The translations under genes were made by a program, and so were the position numbers. The notes below the pieces were generated by a model that had not been told where the DNA came from, did no database searches, and saw nothing but the letters and a program-made list of their open reading frames with translations. A stretch of DNA of 64,000 nt from Ensifer canadensis (GTDB taxonomy: Bacteria; Pseudomonadota; Alphaproteobacteria; Rhizobiales; Rhizobiaceae), in the NCBI RefSeq assembly GCF_017488845.2, contig NZ_CP083370.1:3287501-3351500 (forward strand), written 5' to 3'. Positions within the stretch are counted from its first letter, which is position 1. Each line of letters begins with the position of its first letter. Positions 49,280 through 59,600 of the stretch are shown piece after piece.

Positions 49280-51628
49280 TCAGTTTGCGGCATGGGCGGC
49301 AGCCCACACCTTTTGCGGCGTCGCCGGCATCGTCAGCCGGTTGTTGCCGATGGCGTCGGTGATGGCGTTGATCAGCGCCGGCGGCGAGCCGATGGCGCCG
49401 GCCTCGCCGCAGCCCTTGATCCCGAGCGGATTGTTCGGGCAGGGCGTGTTCGAGGTCGAGACCGTGAATGACGGCAGGTCGTCGGCCCGCGGCATGGCAT
49501 AATCCATGTAGCTTGCCGTCAAGAGCTGGCCGTTTGCCGGATCGTAGTGAACGCCCTCGAGCAGCGCCTGGCCGATGCCCTGCGCCAGGCCGCCATGCAC
49601 CTGCCCCTCGACGATCATCGGGTTGATGATGTTGCCGAAATCGTCGGCGGCGACGAACTGGATGATCTTGGTCTGCCCCGTATCGGGATCGACCTCCACT
49701 TCGCAGATGTAGCAGCCGGCGGGGAAGGTGAAGTTGGCCGGATCGTAGAACGCGCCCTCTTTCAGCCCCGGCTCCATGCCCGGCGGCAGGTTGTGGGCGG
49801 TATAGGCGGCAAGCGCCATCTGGAACCACGGTACCGTCTTGTCGGTGCCGGCGACCTTGAGTTCGCCGTTCTCGATGACGATGTCGCTTTCATCCGCCTC
49901 CATCAGGTGGGCGGCGATCTTCTTCGCCTTGGCTTCAACCTTGTCGAGCGCCTTGACGACGGCCGACATGCCGACCGCCCCCGAGCGCGAGCCGTAGGTG
50001 CCCATGCCCATCTGCACCTTGTCGGTGTCGCCGTGGACGATGTTGACGCTGTCGATCGGCACGCCGAAGCGATCGGCGACCAGTTGGGCGAAGGTGGTTT
50101 CATGCCCCTGCCCGTGGCTGTGCGACCCGGTCAGAACCTCGATGGTGCCGACGGCATTGACTCGGACCTCGGCCGATTCCCAGAGACCGACGCCGGCACC
50201 GAGCGAGCCGACCGCCGCCGACGGCGCGATGCCGCAGGCCTCGATATAGCAGCTCATGCCAATGCCGCGCTTCATCCCGCGTTTAGCGGCTTCCGCCTTG
50301 CGGGCAGCAAACCCGTTCCAGTCGGAGGCCTGCATCGCGGCATTGAGCGAGGTTTCGTAATCGCCGGCATCGTAATTCATGATGACGGGCGTCTGGTGCG
50401 GGAAGGTGCGGATGAAGTTGATCCGCCGGAGTTCCGCCGGCGAAACTCCAAGCTCTCGCGCCGCCGTCTCCATGGTGCGCTCCAGGAGATAGGTCGCTTC
50501 CGGGCGGCCAGCGCCGCGATAGGCATCGACCGGGGCAGTGTTGGTGTAGACGGTGCGCACATTGGCGTGGATCGCCGGTATGTCGTACTGGCCCGACAGG
50601 AGCGTCGCATAGAGATAGGTCGGCACCGACGAGGAGAACAACGACATGTAGGCGCCGAGATTGGCAACCGTATCGACCTTCAGCCCGATGATCCGGTTGT
50701 TGGCATCGAACGCCATCTTCACCTTCGAGTGGTGGTCGCGGCCATGCGCATCGGTCAGGAAGGCTTCCGTGCGGTCGGAGGTCCATTTCACCGGCACGCC
50801 GGTACACTTGGAGGCCCAGAGACAGACGACCTCTTCCGGATAGATAAAGATCTTCGAGCCGAAGCCGCCGCCGACATCCGGCGCGATGACACGCAGCTTG
50901 TTTTCGGGCGCGACATTATAGAACGCGCTCATCACCAGCCGCGCCACATGCGGGTTCTGGCTGGTGGTGTAGCAGGTGTAGTGATCGTCGCCGCCATCAT
51001 AGATCCCGAGCGTGGCGCGCGGCTCCATCGCGTTCGGCGACAGGCGGTTGTTGTGGATAGTGATCTCGGTCACATGCGCAGCCGAGGCGATCGCCTTGTC
51101 GGTGGCGGCGGCATCGCCGATCTGCCAGTCGAAGATCAAGTTGTTGGGTGCTTCCGGGTGAAGCTGCGGCTGCCCCTGCTCCAGCGCCTTGGTCGCATCG
51201 GTGACGACGGGCAGTTCCTGGTAATCGACGACGACGGCTTCGGCGGCATCCTTCGCTTCCGCAATGCTGTCGGCAACGACGATGGCGACGGCGTCACCGA
51301 CGTAACGCACCGTCTCGTGCGCGAGCGGCCGCCAGGCGCCCATCTTCATCGGCGATCCGTCCTTGGAATGGATCATCCAGCCGCAGATGAGATTGCCGAT
51401 ACCGTCGGCGAGCAGTTGCTCGCCGTCGAGCACGCCGATCACGCCGGGCATGGCCTTGGCCGCCGCCGCGTCGATCGACTTGATCTTCGCATGCGCATAG
51501 GGACTGCGCACGAAGATCGCATATTTCATGCCCGGCACCGACATGTCGTCCGTATAGCGCCCCTTGCCGGTCAGGAACCGTTTGTCTTCCTTGCGCGCCA
51601 CCCGCGCGCCAATACCTTCAACGCCCAT
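49280..51628 (-). CDS. Molybdenum hydroxylase catalytic subunit, form II CO-dehydrogenase-like (CoxL-like)
   Basis: A 782-residue molybdopterin-cytosine-dinucleotide subunit. The active-site loop reads AYRGAGR (residues 369-375), the form II signature, not the AYXCSFR of form I true CO dehydrogenase. The conserved base Glu lies in [12 protein letters not shown] (about 740). The substrate is therefore more likely an aromatic or heterocyclic compound or aldehyde than CO. No coxDEF-type maturation genes are seen in this window. Confidence 0.92.
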   Translation of the reverse strand: MGVEGIGARVARKEDKRFLTGKGRYTDDMSVPGMKYAIFVRSPYAHAKIKSIDAAAAKAMPGVIGVLDGEQLLADGIGNLICGWMIHSKDGSPMKMGAWRPLAHETVRYVGDAVAIVVADSIAEAKDAAEAVVVDYQELPVVTDATKALEQGQPQLHPEAPNNLIFDWQIGDAAATDKAIASAAHVTEITIHNNRLSPNAMEPRATLGIYDGGDDHYTCYTTSQNPHVARLVMSAFYNVAPENKLRVIAPDVGGGFGSKIFIYPEEVVCLWASKCTGVPVKWTSDRTEAFLTDAHGRDHHSKVKMAFDANNRIIGLKVDTVANLGAYMSLFSSSVPTYLYATLLSGQYDIPAIHANVRTVYTNTAPVDAYRGAGRPEATYLLERTMETAARELGVSPAELRRINFIRTFPHQTPVIMNYDAGDYETSLNAAMQASDWNGFAARKAEAAKRGMKRGIGMSCYIEACGIAPSAAVGSLGAGVGLWESAEVRVNAVGTIEVLTGSHSHGQGHETTFAQLVADRFGVPIDSVNIVHGDTDKVQMGMGTYGSRSGAVGMSAVVKALDKVEAKAKKIAAHLMEADESDIVIENGELKVAGTDKTVPWFQMALAAYTAHNLPPGMEPGLKEGAFYDPANFTFPAGCYICEVEVDPDTGQTKIIQFVAADDFGNIINPMIVEGQVHGGLAQGIGQALLEGVHYDPANGQLLTASYMDYAMPRADDLPSFTVSTSNTPCPNNPLGIKGCGEAGAIGSPPALINAITDAIGNNRLTMPATPQKVWAAAHAAN

Positions 51629-51711
51629 TGCCGATCTCCTCCCGAGATATCCAGCGAAAGTCCTGCGGTGAAATGTGATCGCGGCGAAACGTCATCGCCG
51701 CGGGCCGGACT

Positions 51712-52200
51712 TCATTCGGCAGCGACGCGGGCGCCGCCCATCTCGGCTGCCGCCGCAAGGATCGCCTTGACGATGTTGTGGTAGCCGGTGCAACGACAGA
51801 TATTGCCGTCGAGTTCGGCGCGCACGGTCGCCTCATCGAGCTGCCCGCCATGCCGGCGGATCATGTCGACCGCTGTCATCACCATGCCGGGTGTGCAGAA
51901 ACCGCATTGCAGGCCATGATTGGCCTTGAAGGCGGCCTGCACCGGGTGCAGCTCGCCATTGGCGGCCAGTCCTTCGATGGTGGTGACCTGTGAGCCCGCC
52001 GCCTGCGCAGCGAGGGTGGAACAGCTCTTGACCGACATTCCGTCCATATGAACGACGCACGCGCCGCATTGCGACGTGTCGCAGCCGACATGGGTGCCGG
52101 ACAGCCCAAGGTTCTCACGAATGAAATGCACCAGCAACGTCCGGTCATCACATTGACCGCTCACCTGACGGCCGTTGACCGTCATTGTAATTTTCGCCAT
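51712..52200 (-). CDS. Molybdenum hydroxylase 2Fe-2S subunit (CoxS-like)
   Basis: A 162-residue small subunit with two clusters. The plant-ferredoxin-type motif is [15 protein letters not shown] (about residues 40-54) with a distal Cys, and the C-terminal motif is [10 protein letters not shown] ... CRCTGYHNI. It is the first gene of the cluster; the large-subunit gene follows after 83 bases. No regulator is adjacent. Confidence 0.93.
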   Translation of the reverse strand: MAKITMTVNGRQVSGQCDDRTLLVHFIRENLGLSGTHVGCDTSQCGACVVHMDGMSVKSCSTLAAQAAGSQVTTIEGLAANGELHPVQAAFKANHGLQCGFCTPGMVMTAVDMIRRHGGQLDEATVRAELDGNICRCTGYHNIVKAILAAAAEMGGARVAAE

Positions 52201-52632
52201 TTCGCTCCTCCGGGTGGGTCAATGCCAACACGAGCGCGAACGGTAAGCCGGGTGATGATCTGTTCACGCGACCAGGTACGCGCCAACTGCTATCGATGCC
52301 CTTCGCCTCGATATCCCTCCTCCGGGTTCCCGCGGCTTGTTTGTATCATTGTCTTTTTTTGGAATGTCGCAACCGCCCAAGGGTCAGGCGCGATAAAAAT
52401 TTTGCGTGATGGTTGTGTTAGCTGAAATCGGGCCTTCATGTCCCGTTCAGGAACGATATCATTATGTTGGCGGCGAAGAGAATCCGCCAGACCTCCTGTA
52501 GACTTTCACAGCGGCCGGTTTATTTTCTGAATTTGCAAGTTCAAGTGGAGAAAGACATCTCGTCTTTGCGCCAATCACTCAGGGACGGACGAGGCGACAG
52601 GCTGAAATCCGTAGAGATCGGAGAGAACAATA
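52201..52632. other. Gap upstream of the molybdenum hydroxylase and lipoprotein genes
   Basis: No gene is seen in these 432 bases between divergent genes. The middle is AT-rich (T7 at about 52353-52359). The promoters of both genes should lie here, but no clear -35/-10 pair was found. Confidence 0.5.
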
Positions 52633-52890
52633 ATGAAGAAAGCCATCGCACTTGTGCTGGTTGCGTTGTCGGTTGCGAGCTGCACCCAGACTGAAAAGGG
52701 TGCCGGCATCGGCGCCGTCTCGGGCGCGATCATCGGCGGCGCGATCACCGGTGACGTTCGTGGCGCAGCTGTGGGCGCTGCGATCGGCGGCGTTTCGGGC
52801 GCGGTCATCGGCCATGTCACCGAACAGCCGGGCCAGTGCTACTACCGCGACCGCTACGGCCGCCGCTACATCGACTCCTGCCCGCGCTAA
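52633..52890 (+). CDS. Glycine-zipper lipoprotein
   Basis: An 85-residue predicted outer-membrane lipoprotein. The signal peptide ends in the lipobox VASC (Cys17). A glycine-zipper stretch, GAGIGAVSGAIIGGAITGDV then GAAVGAAIGGVSGAVIG, is followed by a Tyr/Arg-rich tail ending DSCPR. Proteins of this kind are abundant in rhizobia, with unknown role. GGAGAGAA precedes the ATG, and a terminator follows (52959-52989). Confidence 0.88.
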   Translation: MKKAIALVLVALSVASCTQTEKGAGIGAVSGAIIGGAITGDVRGAAVGAAIGGVSGAVIGHVTEQPGQCYYRDRYGRRYIDSCPR

Positions 52891-52958
52891 GCCGCAAGGA
52901 CGGTCGACAACATCGACACGACGTCCACCTGTCAAATGACGGACCGGACGAAACATCG

Positions 52959-52989
52959 CCCCTCATGGCCACCTGCCGTGAGGGGTTTT
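52959..52989 (+). terminator. Terminator after the lipoprotein gene
   Basis: CCCCTCA pairs with TGAGGGG around a 13-base loop and is followed by TTTT, then CGTTTT. Confidence 0.75.
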
Positions 52990-53126
52990 CGTTTTCCTGA
53001 CTGTCTCGGCAATCTGCCGATCAGCCATCAGATCCCGGCAGCCGTATCGAGCGCGCAGGAATCGGGTGGCCCGCGACAACACAATCCTGTCAGCTGCCTC
53101 GAAATAGCTTGATCGAGGCCCACTCC

Positions 53127-54355
53127 ATGCTGAAACCGCCTGCAACTACCTTGCCGCCAGCTTTCAAACACATCGCCTGGTCCAACCTGTTTGCGCAATT
53201 CTCCGAGCAAATCGCCTTGGCCGCAGCACCGCTTGCGGCAGTCCTTCTGCTTTCGGCTGGCCCCGCGGAATCGGGCTGGCTGCAGATGGCCCAGACGCTG
53301 CCGTTTCTGCTGCTCTCCATTCCGGCCGGCCTGCTCGTCGACCGCGCCTCGCGGCGAATGCTAATGGTCTTCTCGGAAATGCTGCGTGCCCTCTCCCTGG
53401 TCGCCACTCTGCTTTTGATTGCGAGCGGTATGCTCACCCTGCCGCTTCTGGCGATCATGGGTTTTGTCGGCGCAATCGGAACGGTCTGCTACAGTGTCGC
53501 CGCCCCGGCATTGATCCCGGCCATCGTTCCGCGCACGCAGCTCGCCGACGCCAATCGCTGGCTGGAGCTTGCCCGCAGCCTCGCCTATTCCGGTGGTCCG
53601 GCAATCGGCGGAGCAATCATCGCCTGGACCGGTGCCTCGCTCGCCTATGTTGCGGCCACCACGCTCTCCCTTCTCGCCGTCGTGCTGCTCGCCGGCCTTC
53701 GCGAACAGGAGCAAGCGGCCGGGCCGCAACGCAATCTGCTTGATGACCTGATCGAAGGCGCACGCTTCCTTGCCGCCATGCACTCCTGCGGCCGATACTT
53801 GTCACCGCGGTCGTGTTCAACACATCCTGGTTCGTGCTGCAGGCGGTCTATGTCGCCTATGCTGTCCGCACACTCGGACTGACGGCAACGGGCGTCGGTG
53901 TCACGCTCGGCATCTATGGAGCCGGAATGATGATCGGAGCCTATGCCGCCCCGACACTTGCGCGCCGTATCCCCTTCGGCGTCATGATCGCGCTCGGTCC
54001 GCTCGGTGGTCTGCTCGCCGCCGTCGTCATGCTGCTGACGGTCTGGTTCCCCCTCGGCGCGCTTGCGGGAGTGAGCTTCTTTCTCTTCGGTGCGGGGCCG
54101 ATTCTCTGGTCGATCGCCACCCTCACGCTCAGGCAGGCCATCACCCCAAACGCGATGCTGGGGCGGGTTTCAGCCTTCATTACCACGGCGACATTCGGCG
54201 CAAGGCCGATCGGCGCGGCGCTCGGCGCTCTCGTCGCCACCCACTTCGGCGTCAAGGCTTGCCTCGTGGTCGCGGCGACCGGGTTCCTCATCCAGTTCCT
54301 GGTGATCATCGCCTCCCAGGTTCCCCGTTTGCAGGGCCTGCCCGAACCGGCTTGA
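53127..54355 (+). pseudogene. MFS transporter, interrupted by a frameshift
   Basis: The first frame runs from the ATG at 53127 (AFKHIAWSNLFAQFSEQIAL) to IEGARFLAAMHS, six helices into the protein. The family then expects LRPILVTAVVFNTSWF, which continues in the next frame from about 53787 to the stop at 54353-54355. Losing one C near 53785-53786 (CTCC for CTCCC) accounts for the shift. Restored, the product would be about 409 residues with 12 helices. A true mutation and a sequencing slip at a C run cannot be separated here. Confidence 0.82.
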
Positions 54356-54417
54356 CCCCATTCAACCGCATCAGCGCGACCATCTGACACCCCGCAAACG
54401 GCAATCCCGAGCACGGA

Positions 54418-54454
54418 GCCACCGCCGACGTTGTGGCGGCGGCGCCCGGTTTTT
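54418..54454 (+). terminator. Probable terminator before tamA
   Basis: GCCACCGCC pairs with GGCGGCGGC (one mismatch) around an eight-base loop. T5 follows after a short GC spacer at 54450-54454. Confidence 0.6.
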
Positions 54455-54621
54455 GTGCTGCGTTGACAACATTCCGGCTCTTTTTCAGGGAAATCGACCC
54501 GGAATCTGGGCCTCAGGGGTGGATGCGGCCGGCCGTCATCGTTAACAGATGGAAAACCTTAGGCATGCAATAGTGACCCCGCCGCATGAAGGCAGTTTGT
54601 ATTGGGTCGCCTTAAGACGGG

Positions 54622-56547
54622 ATGCGGAAGCGAATGTCCCCACCACGGTCGAGTATTGCGTACTGGAAGGCAGCGACTGCGCTCGCCGTTGCCGCCTCGT
54701 GCGCGCTCGGCCCGATGTCCGTCACCAAGGCCTATGCGTTCAAGATCTTCGGCATGAAGTTTTTCGAGGGTGACGAGGACGCGGCCCAGGTCATCGACCC
54801 CGTCAACTACACCCTCACCTTCGACGCCGGTACCGACGACAAGGAATTGAAAGAGGCGCTTGAGAACAGCTCGCAGCTGGTCCAGGGCCAGGAAAAACCG
54901 GTTTCAGGCAACCTTGGCCTTGCGATCCGCGCCCGCGACGACCGCGACCGCCTGCTGGCGGCACTCTATGAGAAGGCCCGATACGGCGGCACCGTCGCAA
55001 TCCAGATCAATGGTCAGGACATCGACAGCCTGCCACCCGATCCATCTTTCCCTGACGGCAAGGCCATACCCGTCACCGTCAGGGTGACGCCGGGCCCGGT
55101 GTTTTCGCTAGGCTCGGTCAAGTTCGAAGGCGACGCCGCCGGCCTCAATCCCGCCGACTACGATCTCGCGCTCGGAACCCGGGCGGATTCGACGCGGATC
55201 ATCAAGGCCGGCGAAAAGGTCGTCAACGATCTGCGCGAGCAGGGACGGCCGCTTGCCAAGCTGACCGAGCGCAGCGTCGTTGCCGATCATGCAGATTCGA
55301 CCGTCGACGTGGTGATATCAGCCGAAAGCGGGCCGGTGGCGCCCGTTGGCGAAGTCAGCGTTTCCGGAACCAAGACCGTCGATCCGGGGTTTGTTCGCGA
55401 TTATTCGCGGCTCAACGAGGGCCGCCCCTATTCGCCCGAGGACATCCGCAAGGCGTCCGAGCGGCTGCGTCAACTCGGCGTGTTCTCGAGCGTGACCATC
55501 AAGGAAGCCAACACGCTTTCGCCCGACGGCTCGATCCCGATGAAGATCGAGGTGTCCGAGGGCAAGCACAAGTATTTCGGCTTCGGCGCCCAGGTCTCGA
55601 CCACGGACGGTCTCGGGCTTTCCGGCTACTGGGGACACCGCAATCTGTTCGGCCGTGCGGAATCGCTGCGTGTCGAGGGCTCGATCGACCGTATCGGCGA
55701 GACCCAGGAACTCGATAAGCTCGACTATTCCGCGGGCATCCTCTTTGCCAAGCCCGGCGCCTTCGGTCCGGCCTCGACCTTCACCGCAAGCCTCAAGGCC
55801 AACATCCAGGATCCCGATGCCTATCGCGCCAAGATCCTGACCGGTGCGGCCGGCGCCACATTCGAACTGTCGCCGACCGACACCTTTTCCGGTGGCGGCG
55901 AGCTGAGCTGGGCGAATATCGACGACGCCTTCGGCTCCAATTCCTACCTGACAGCTGCCATTCCGCTCGAATATGTGCGCGACACCCGCGATGACAAGCT
56001 GAACGCGACCGAGGGCTACCGGGCGTTGGTCAACGCCAAACCAAGCTACGAGATCAAGGGCCAGACCTTCTTCTCGTCCTTCGAAGCAGCGGCATCGGGT
56101 TACCAAGCGCTCGGCGACGAGAAGCGTTTCGTTCTTGCTGGCAGGATCGGTGCGGGCGTTCTGGTCGGCGGCGACGGCCTTGCCGACATACCGGCAAACC
56201 GCCGCTTCTATCTTGGCGGAGGCGGCTCGGTGCGCGGTTATTCCTACCAGGAGATCAGCCCGCGCAACAGCAACAACGACGAGACCGGCGGACGCTCCTA
56301 TGTCAACACTTCGGTCGAGGCGCGCATCGCCATCACCGACACGATCGGCATCGTGCCCTTCATCGACGCCGGCACCGTGTCTGCCAGCACCACGCCCGAT
56401 TTCTCCGACATTCGCGCCGGCGCCGGCATCGGCCTTCGCTATCAGACGCCGTTCGGACCGATCCGTCTCGATGTGGCGATGCCGCTCAACAAATATCCCG
56501 GCGGCACCAGCTACGGCATCTATGCCGGTATCGGCCAATCCTTCTGA
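54622..56547 (+). CDS. tamA: Outer-membrane translocation/assembly module protein TamA
   Basis: A 641-residue Omp85-family protein acting with TamB in outer-membrane protein or lipid transport. It has an N-terminal signal region (hydrophobic ATALAVAASCALG, residues 18-30), three POTRA-like domains (about 60-300, for example GPVAPVGEVSVSGTKTVDPG) and a C-terminal 16-strand barrel (about 310-641) ending in Phe. GGGGSVRGYSYQEISPRN carries the conserved VRGY/F element of Omp85 loop 6. tamB follows after 113 bases. Confidence 0.92.
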   Translation: MRKRMSPPRSSIAYWKAATALAVAASCALGPMSVTKAYAFKIFGMKFFEGDEDAAQVIDPVNYTLTFDAGTDDKELKEALENSSQLVQGQEKPVSGNLGLAIRARDDRDRLLAALYEKARYGGTVAIQINGQDIDSLPPDPSFPDGKAIPVTVRVTPGPVFSLGSVKFEGDAAGLNPADYDLALGTRADSTRIIKAGEKVVNDLREQGRPLAKLTERSVVADHADSTVDVVISAESGPVAPVGEVSVSGTKTVDPGFVRDYSRLNEGRPYSPEDIRKASERLRQLGVFSSVTIKEANTLSPDGSIPMKIEVSEGKHKYFGFGAQVSTTDGLGLSGYWGHRNLFGRAESLRVEGSIDRIGETQELDKLDYSAGILFAKPGAFGPASTFTASLKANIQDPDAYRAKILTGAAGATFELSPTDTFSGGGELSWANIDDAFGSNSYLTAAIPLEYVRDTRDDKLNATEGYRALVNAKPSYEIKGQTFFSSFEAAASGYQALGDEKRFVLAGRIGAGVLVGGDGLADIPANRRFYLGGGGSVRGYSYQEISPRNSNNDETGGRSYVNTSVEARIAITDTIGIVPFIDAGTVSASTTPDFSDIRAGAGIGLRYQTPFGPIRLDVAMPLNKYPGGTSYGIYAGIGQSF

Positions 56548-56660
56548 TCCGCGCCGGTTCCAGCCGATTTCTGCGCCGCAGCCGGCAAATTTCGCACGAG
56601 CGCCCGGAGTTTCTGCCTGCAAAGATTCCGCAGCGACACAAGTTGCGTTATGGGTAGATC

Positions 56661-59600
56661 ATGAATCACGTCGTCCGCTTCCTTCGCGCGACGCTGCGCT
56701 ATTGCCTTTATGTGCTTGGCGCGCTTGCGGTCGCAGCTCTTCTCCTCGTCGCCTTCGTCGGCTTCACGACTCCCGGCGCCCGCCTTGTCGCCTGGGCGAT
56801 CGAGAAATATGCGGCGACCCCGGACCAGATCGTGCGGATTGCCGACCCGAGCCCGCTTCTGACCGGCCAGTTCACCGCCGGCAGCGTGACGCTGTTCGAT
56901 GGCGAGGGCATCTATGCGGAGGTTCGCGATCTCTCGCTCAACTGGTCGCCCGCGGCCCTCTTGTCCTTCCGCTTCGACGCCGCGGCGATTTCGGCAGGCT
57001 CCATCCGCGTCGAGCGCCTGCCGGTGCCTTCGACCGAAACCAAGGAAGTGCGCTCGACCTTCGCGCTTCCGGTCGACGTCAAGATCGATGCGATCGACCT
57101 CAAGGAAATCGTCATCGGCAAGGCAATCGCCGGCGAGGACCAGTTCCTGACGGCGAGCGGCAAGGTAAACGCCACCAACGAGAGCATCGCGCTCGCCATA
57201 ACGGCGGCCCAGCGCGACCGGCCCGAGGCCCGTGCCGTTGCCGACATCGTCTTCAATCCGGCCGGCAACGAACTGAAACTTGAAGCGACCGTCAATGAGC
57301 CCGCCAACGGCGTTCTGGCGAAGCTCCTGCGCCTGCCGAACGAACCCGCCGTCAACATCAAGGTAACCGGCGAAGGACCGCTTTCGGACTGGGCCGGCGC
57401 CGGGACGGCTGCGCTTGACGGCACCGAGATCCTCAAGCTAGACGGCCGTCACGTCCAGTCTACCGATGGCATGCATCGGCTGACGCTTTCCGGCGGCGGC
57501 GGCTTCGGCTCGCTGATGCCGCCGGCCTTGCGCCCGATGTTCGAGGGCCAGACCAGCATCGATCTTGCTGCTGCCTTCGACGGCAAGGGCATGGTGCGCG
57601 TCGACAAGGGGCACGTGGCGACCGGCGCGCTTGCCTTCGCCGCCTTCGGCACCTTCGACAGCAAGGGCGAGAACAATCTGCAGGCAAGGCTCGCCGGTAC
57701 CAATGGCGCCATCGATTTCCGCTGGCCACTGGAAAAGGGCGAGGCCCGCGTCCTGATCAATACCGTTAATCTGTCGCTGATCGGCGATGCCCAATCGGCA
57801 ATCCTTGACGCGGCCGCCGACGTCGCCTCTGTCGCACTGCCGGACGTGGCCCTCGGCGCCATCAAGCTGTCGGCTGCGAGCGATGGCTTCAACCTGGCGA
57901 CACAGTCGGGTCCGATCAAGACGACGGTCGAGGTCGGCCAGGTCGGCTTCGACAATGCCGATCTCGTCCGGCTGGTCCAGGCGCCGATGAAGATCGTCGG
58001 CGACATCACTGTTGCCAAGGACAGCATCACCTTTGCGCCGGTGACGCTGGAAAGCCCCGGCGTTGGCGGCACCGTCGAAGGCGCCTTCTCGCGCGAAACC
58101 AATACGGTTGCCGCGACCTTCAAGCTCTTCACGGTCCCAGGCGCCCTGCCGCCCGCTGCCGCTGCAAAATTCGACGGCACGATTGCGCTTGCCGGGAGCA
58201 TCAAGACCGGCGCCAACGGCAGCGTCACCGTCGAAAACATCGATCTCAAATCCGGGACGATCGAGGCTGCCGGCTCCGTGGCGCTCGCTGAAGGCAATCT
58301 GACGGCGGATCTTAAAGGTGTCCTGCCGGATCTCGGCAAGCTGCTCGCCGACGCCAAGGGCAAGGCCGACTTCACCGCCGCTGTGACCGGACCGCTCGCC
58401 GAACTCGGCATCAAGGCGGAACTGTCCTCGAGCGGCGCGACGCTCGCCGGTCGCACGCTCAGCGACCTGACCATCAAGGCCGACGCCACCGCAAACCAGA
58501 GCAGCCCGCAGGCCAAGCTGACGGCAACCGGTGCGCTCGACGGTCAACCGATCGACGTGCGTGCCGACGTCGTCTCGAAGGACGGTCGCACATCGATCCC
58601 GGTGCTCGAAGCCACGATCGGCGAGAACACGCTCAACGGCGCCATCAACTTCACCCCCGACTTCAAACCCGACGGCACTGTCGATTTCAATCTTCCGGAC
58701 CTTGGGCTGCTTGCCGCCATGGCCGGCCAGAAGGCGTCCGGAGATCTCTCTGGATCGGCGGCGATCCGGACGGCCAACGGCATCACCTCCATCGTGCTCA
58801 AGGCCGGCGGCAGCGGCATCAAGCGCGATGACCTGACGATCGCCAAGCCGACGGCCGACATCACCATTGCCGACCTTTCGGCACTGGCGATCAAGGGCAG
58901 CGTCCGGGCAGAGACAATTGCCCAGGGGGCCAACCGGGTTTCCGGATTGAGCCTCGACTTCACCCAGCAGGCCGGCAAGACAGGCTTTGCCATCGACGGC
59001 AAGTATGACGGCGGGCCTTTGACGGCGAGGGGCGACCTGACGAGTTCGAACGGGCGCACGGAAATCCGTCTTTCCTCCTTCGGCGCGACGCCGAAACAGA
59101 TTGCACTAAAGCTCGCGGCGCCGACCGTGATCGCGATCGAGAAGGGCACCGTGCGCCTGAATGCGCTCACGATCCAGGCATCGAAAGGCACGATCGCGGT
59201 CAGCGGCACCGCCGGCCAAAAGCTCGATATTACCGCAAAGCTGAACGCCCTGCCGGCAGCCCTGGTCAATGCCTTCGCACCGGGCCTCGGCGCGGAAGGG
59301 GCAATCGGCGGCACCGTCGATGTCGGCGGAACGGCGGCAGCGCCGGTCGTCGCCTATAACCTCAAATGGTCCGGCGCCTCGCTGGCAGCCGCGCGCACCG
59401 CCGGCGTCGGTGCCTTCGACATCTCGGCCAATGGCAAGTTTGCCAACAACCGCGTGACGCTCGACACCACGCTCTCCGGCGCCGGCGGCCTCGCATTCAA
59501 GGGCGGCGGCAATGTCGATATCGGCGGCAACATGCCGATCGCCATGAAGTTCAACGGCAATGTGCCCTTCGCGCTCGTTGCCAACCTGATGGCCCAGCAG

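Noticed and set aside
49280..51628. Aerobic carbon monoxide dehydrogenase
   Set aside because: The active-site loop is AYRGAGR (form II) rather than AYXCSFR (form I), so the CO-oxidising name is not used.
49547..51784. A 745-codon open frame opposite the CoxL-like gene
   Set aside because: Same reason: it is antisense to a fully conserved catalytic subunit and has no domain pattern.
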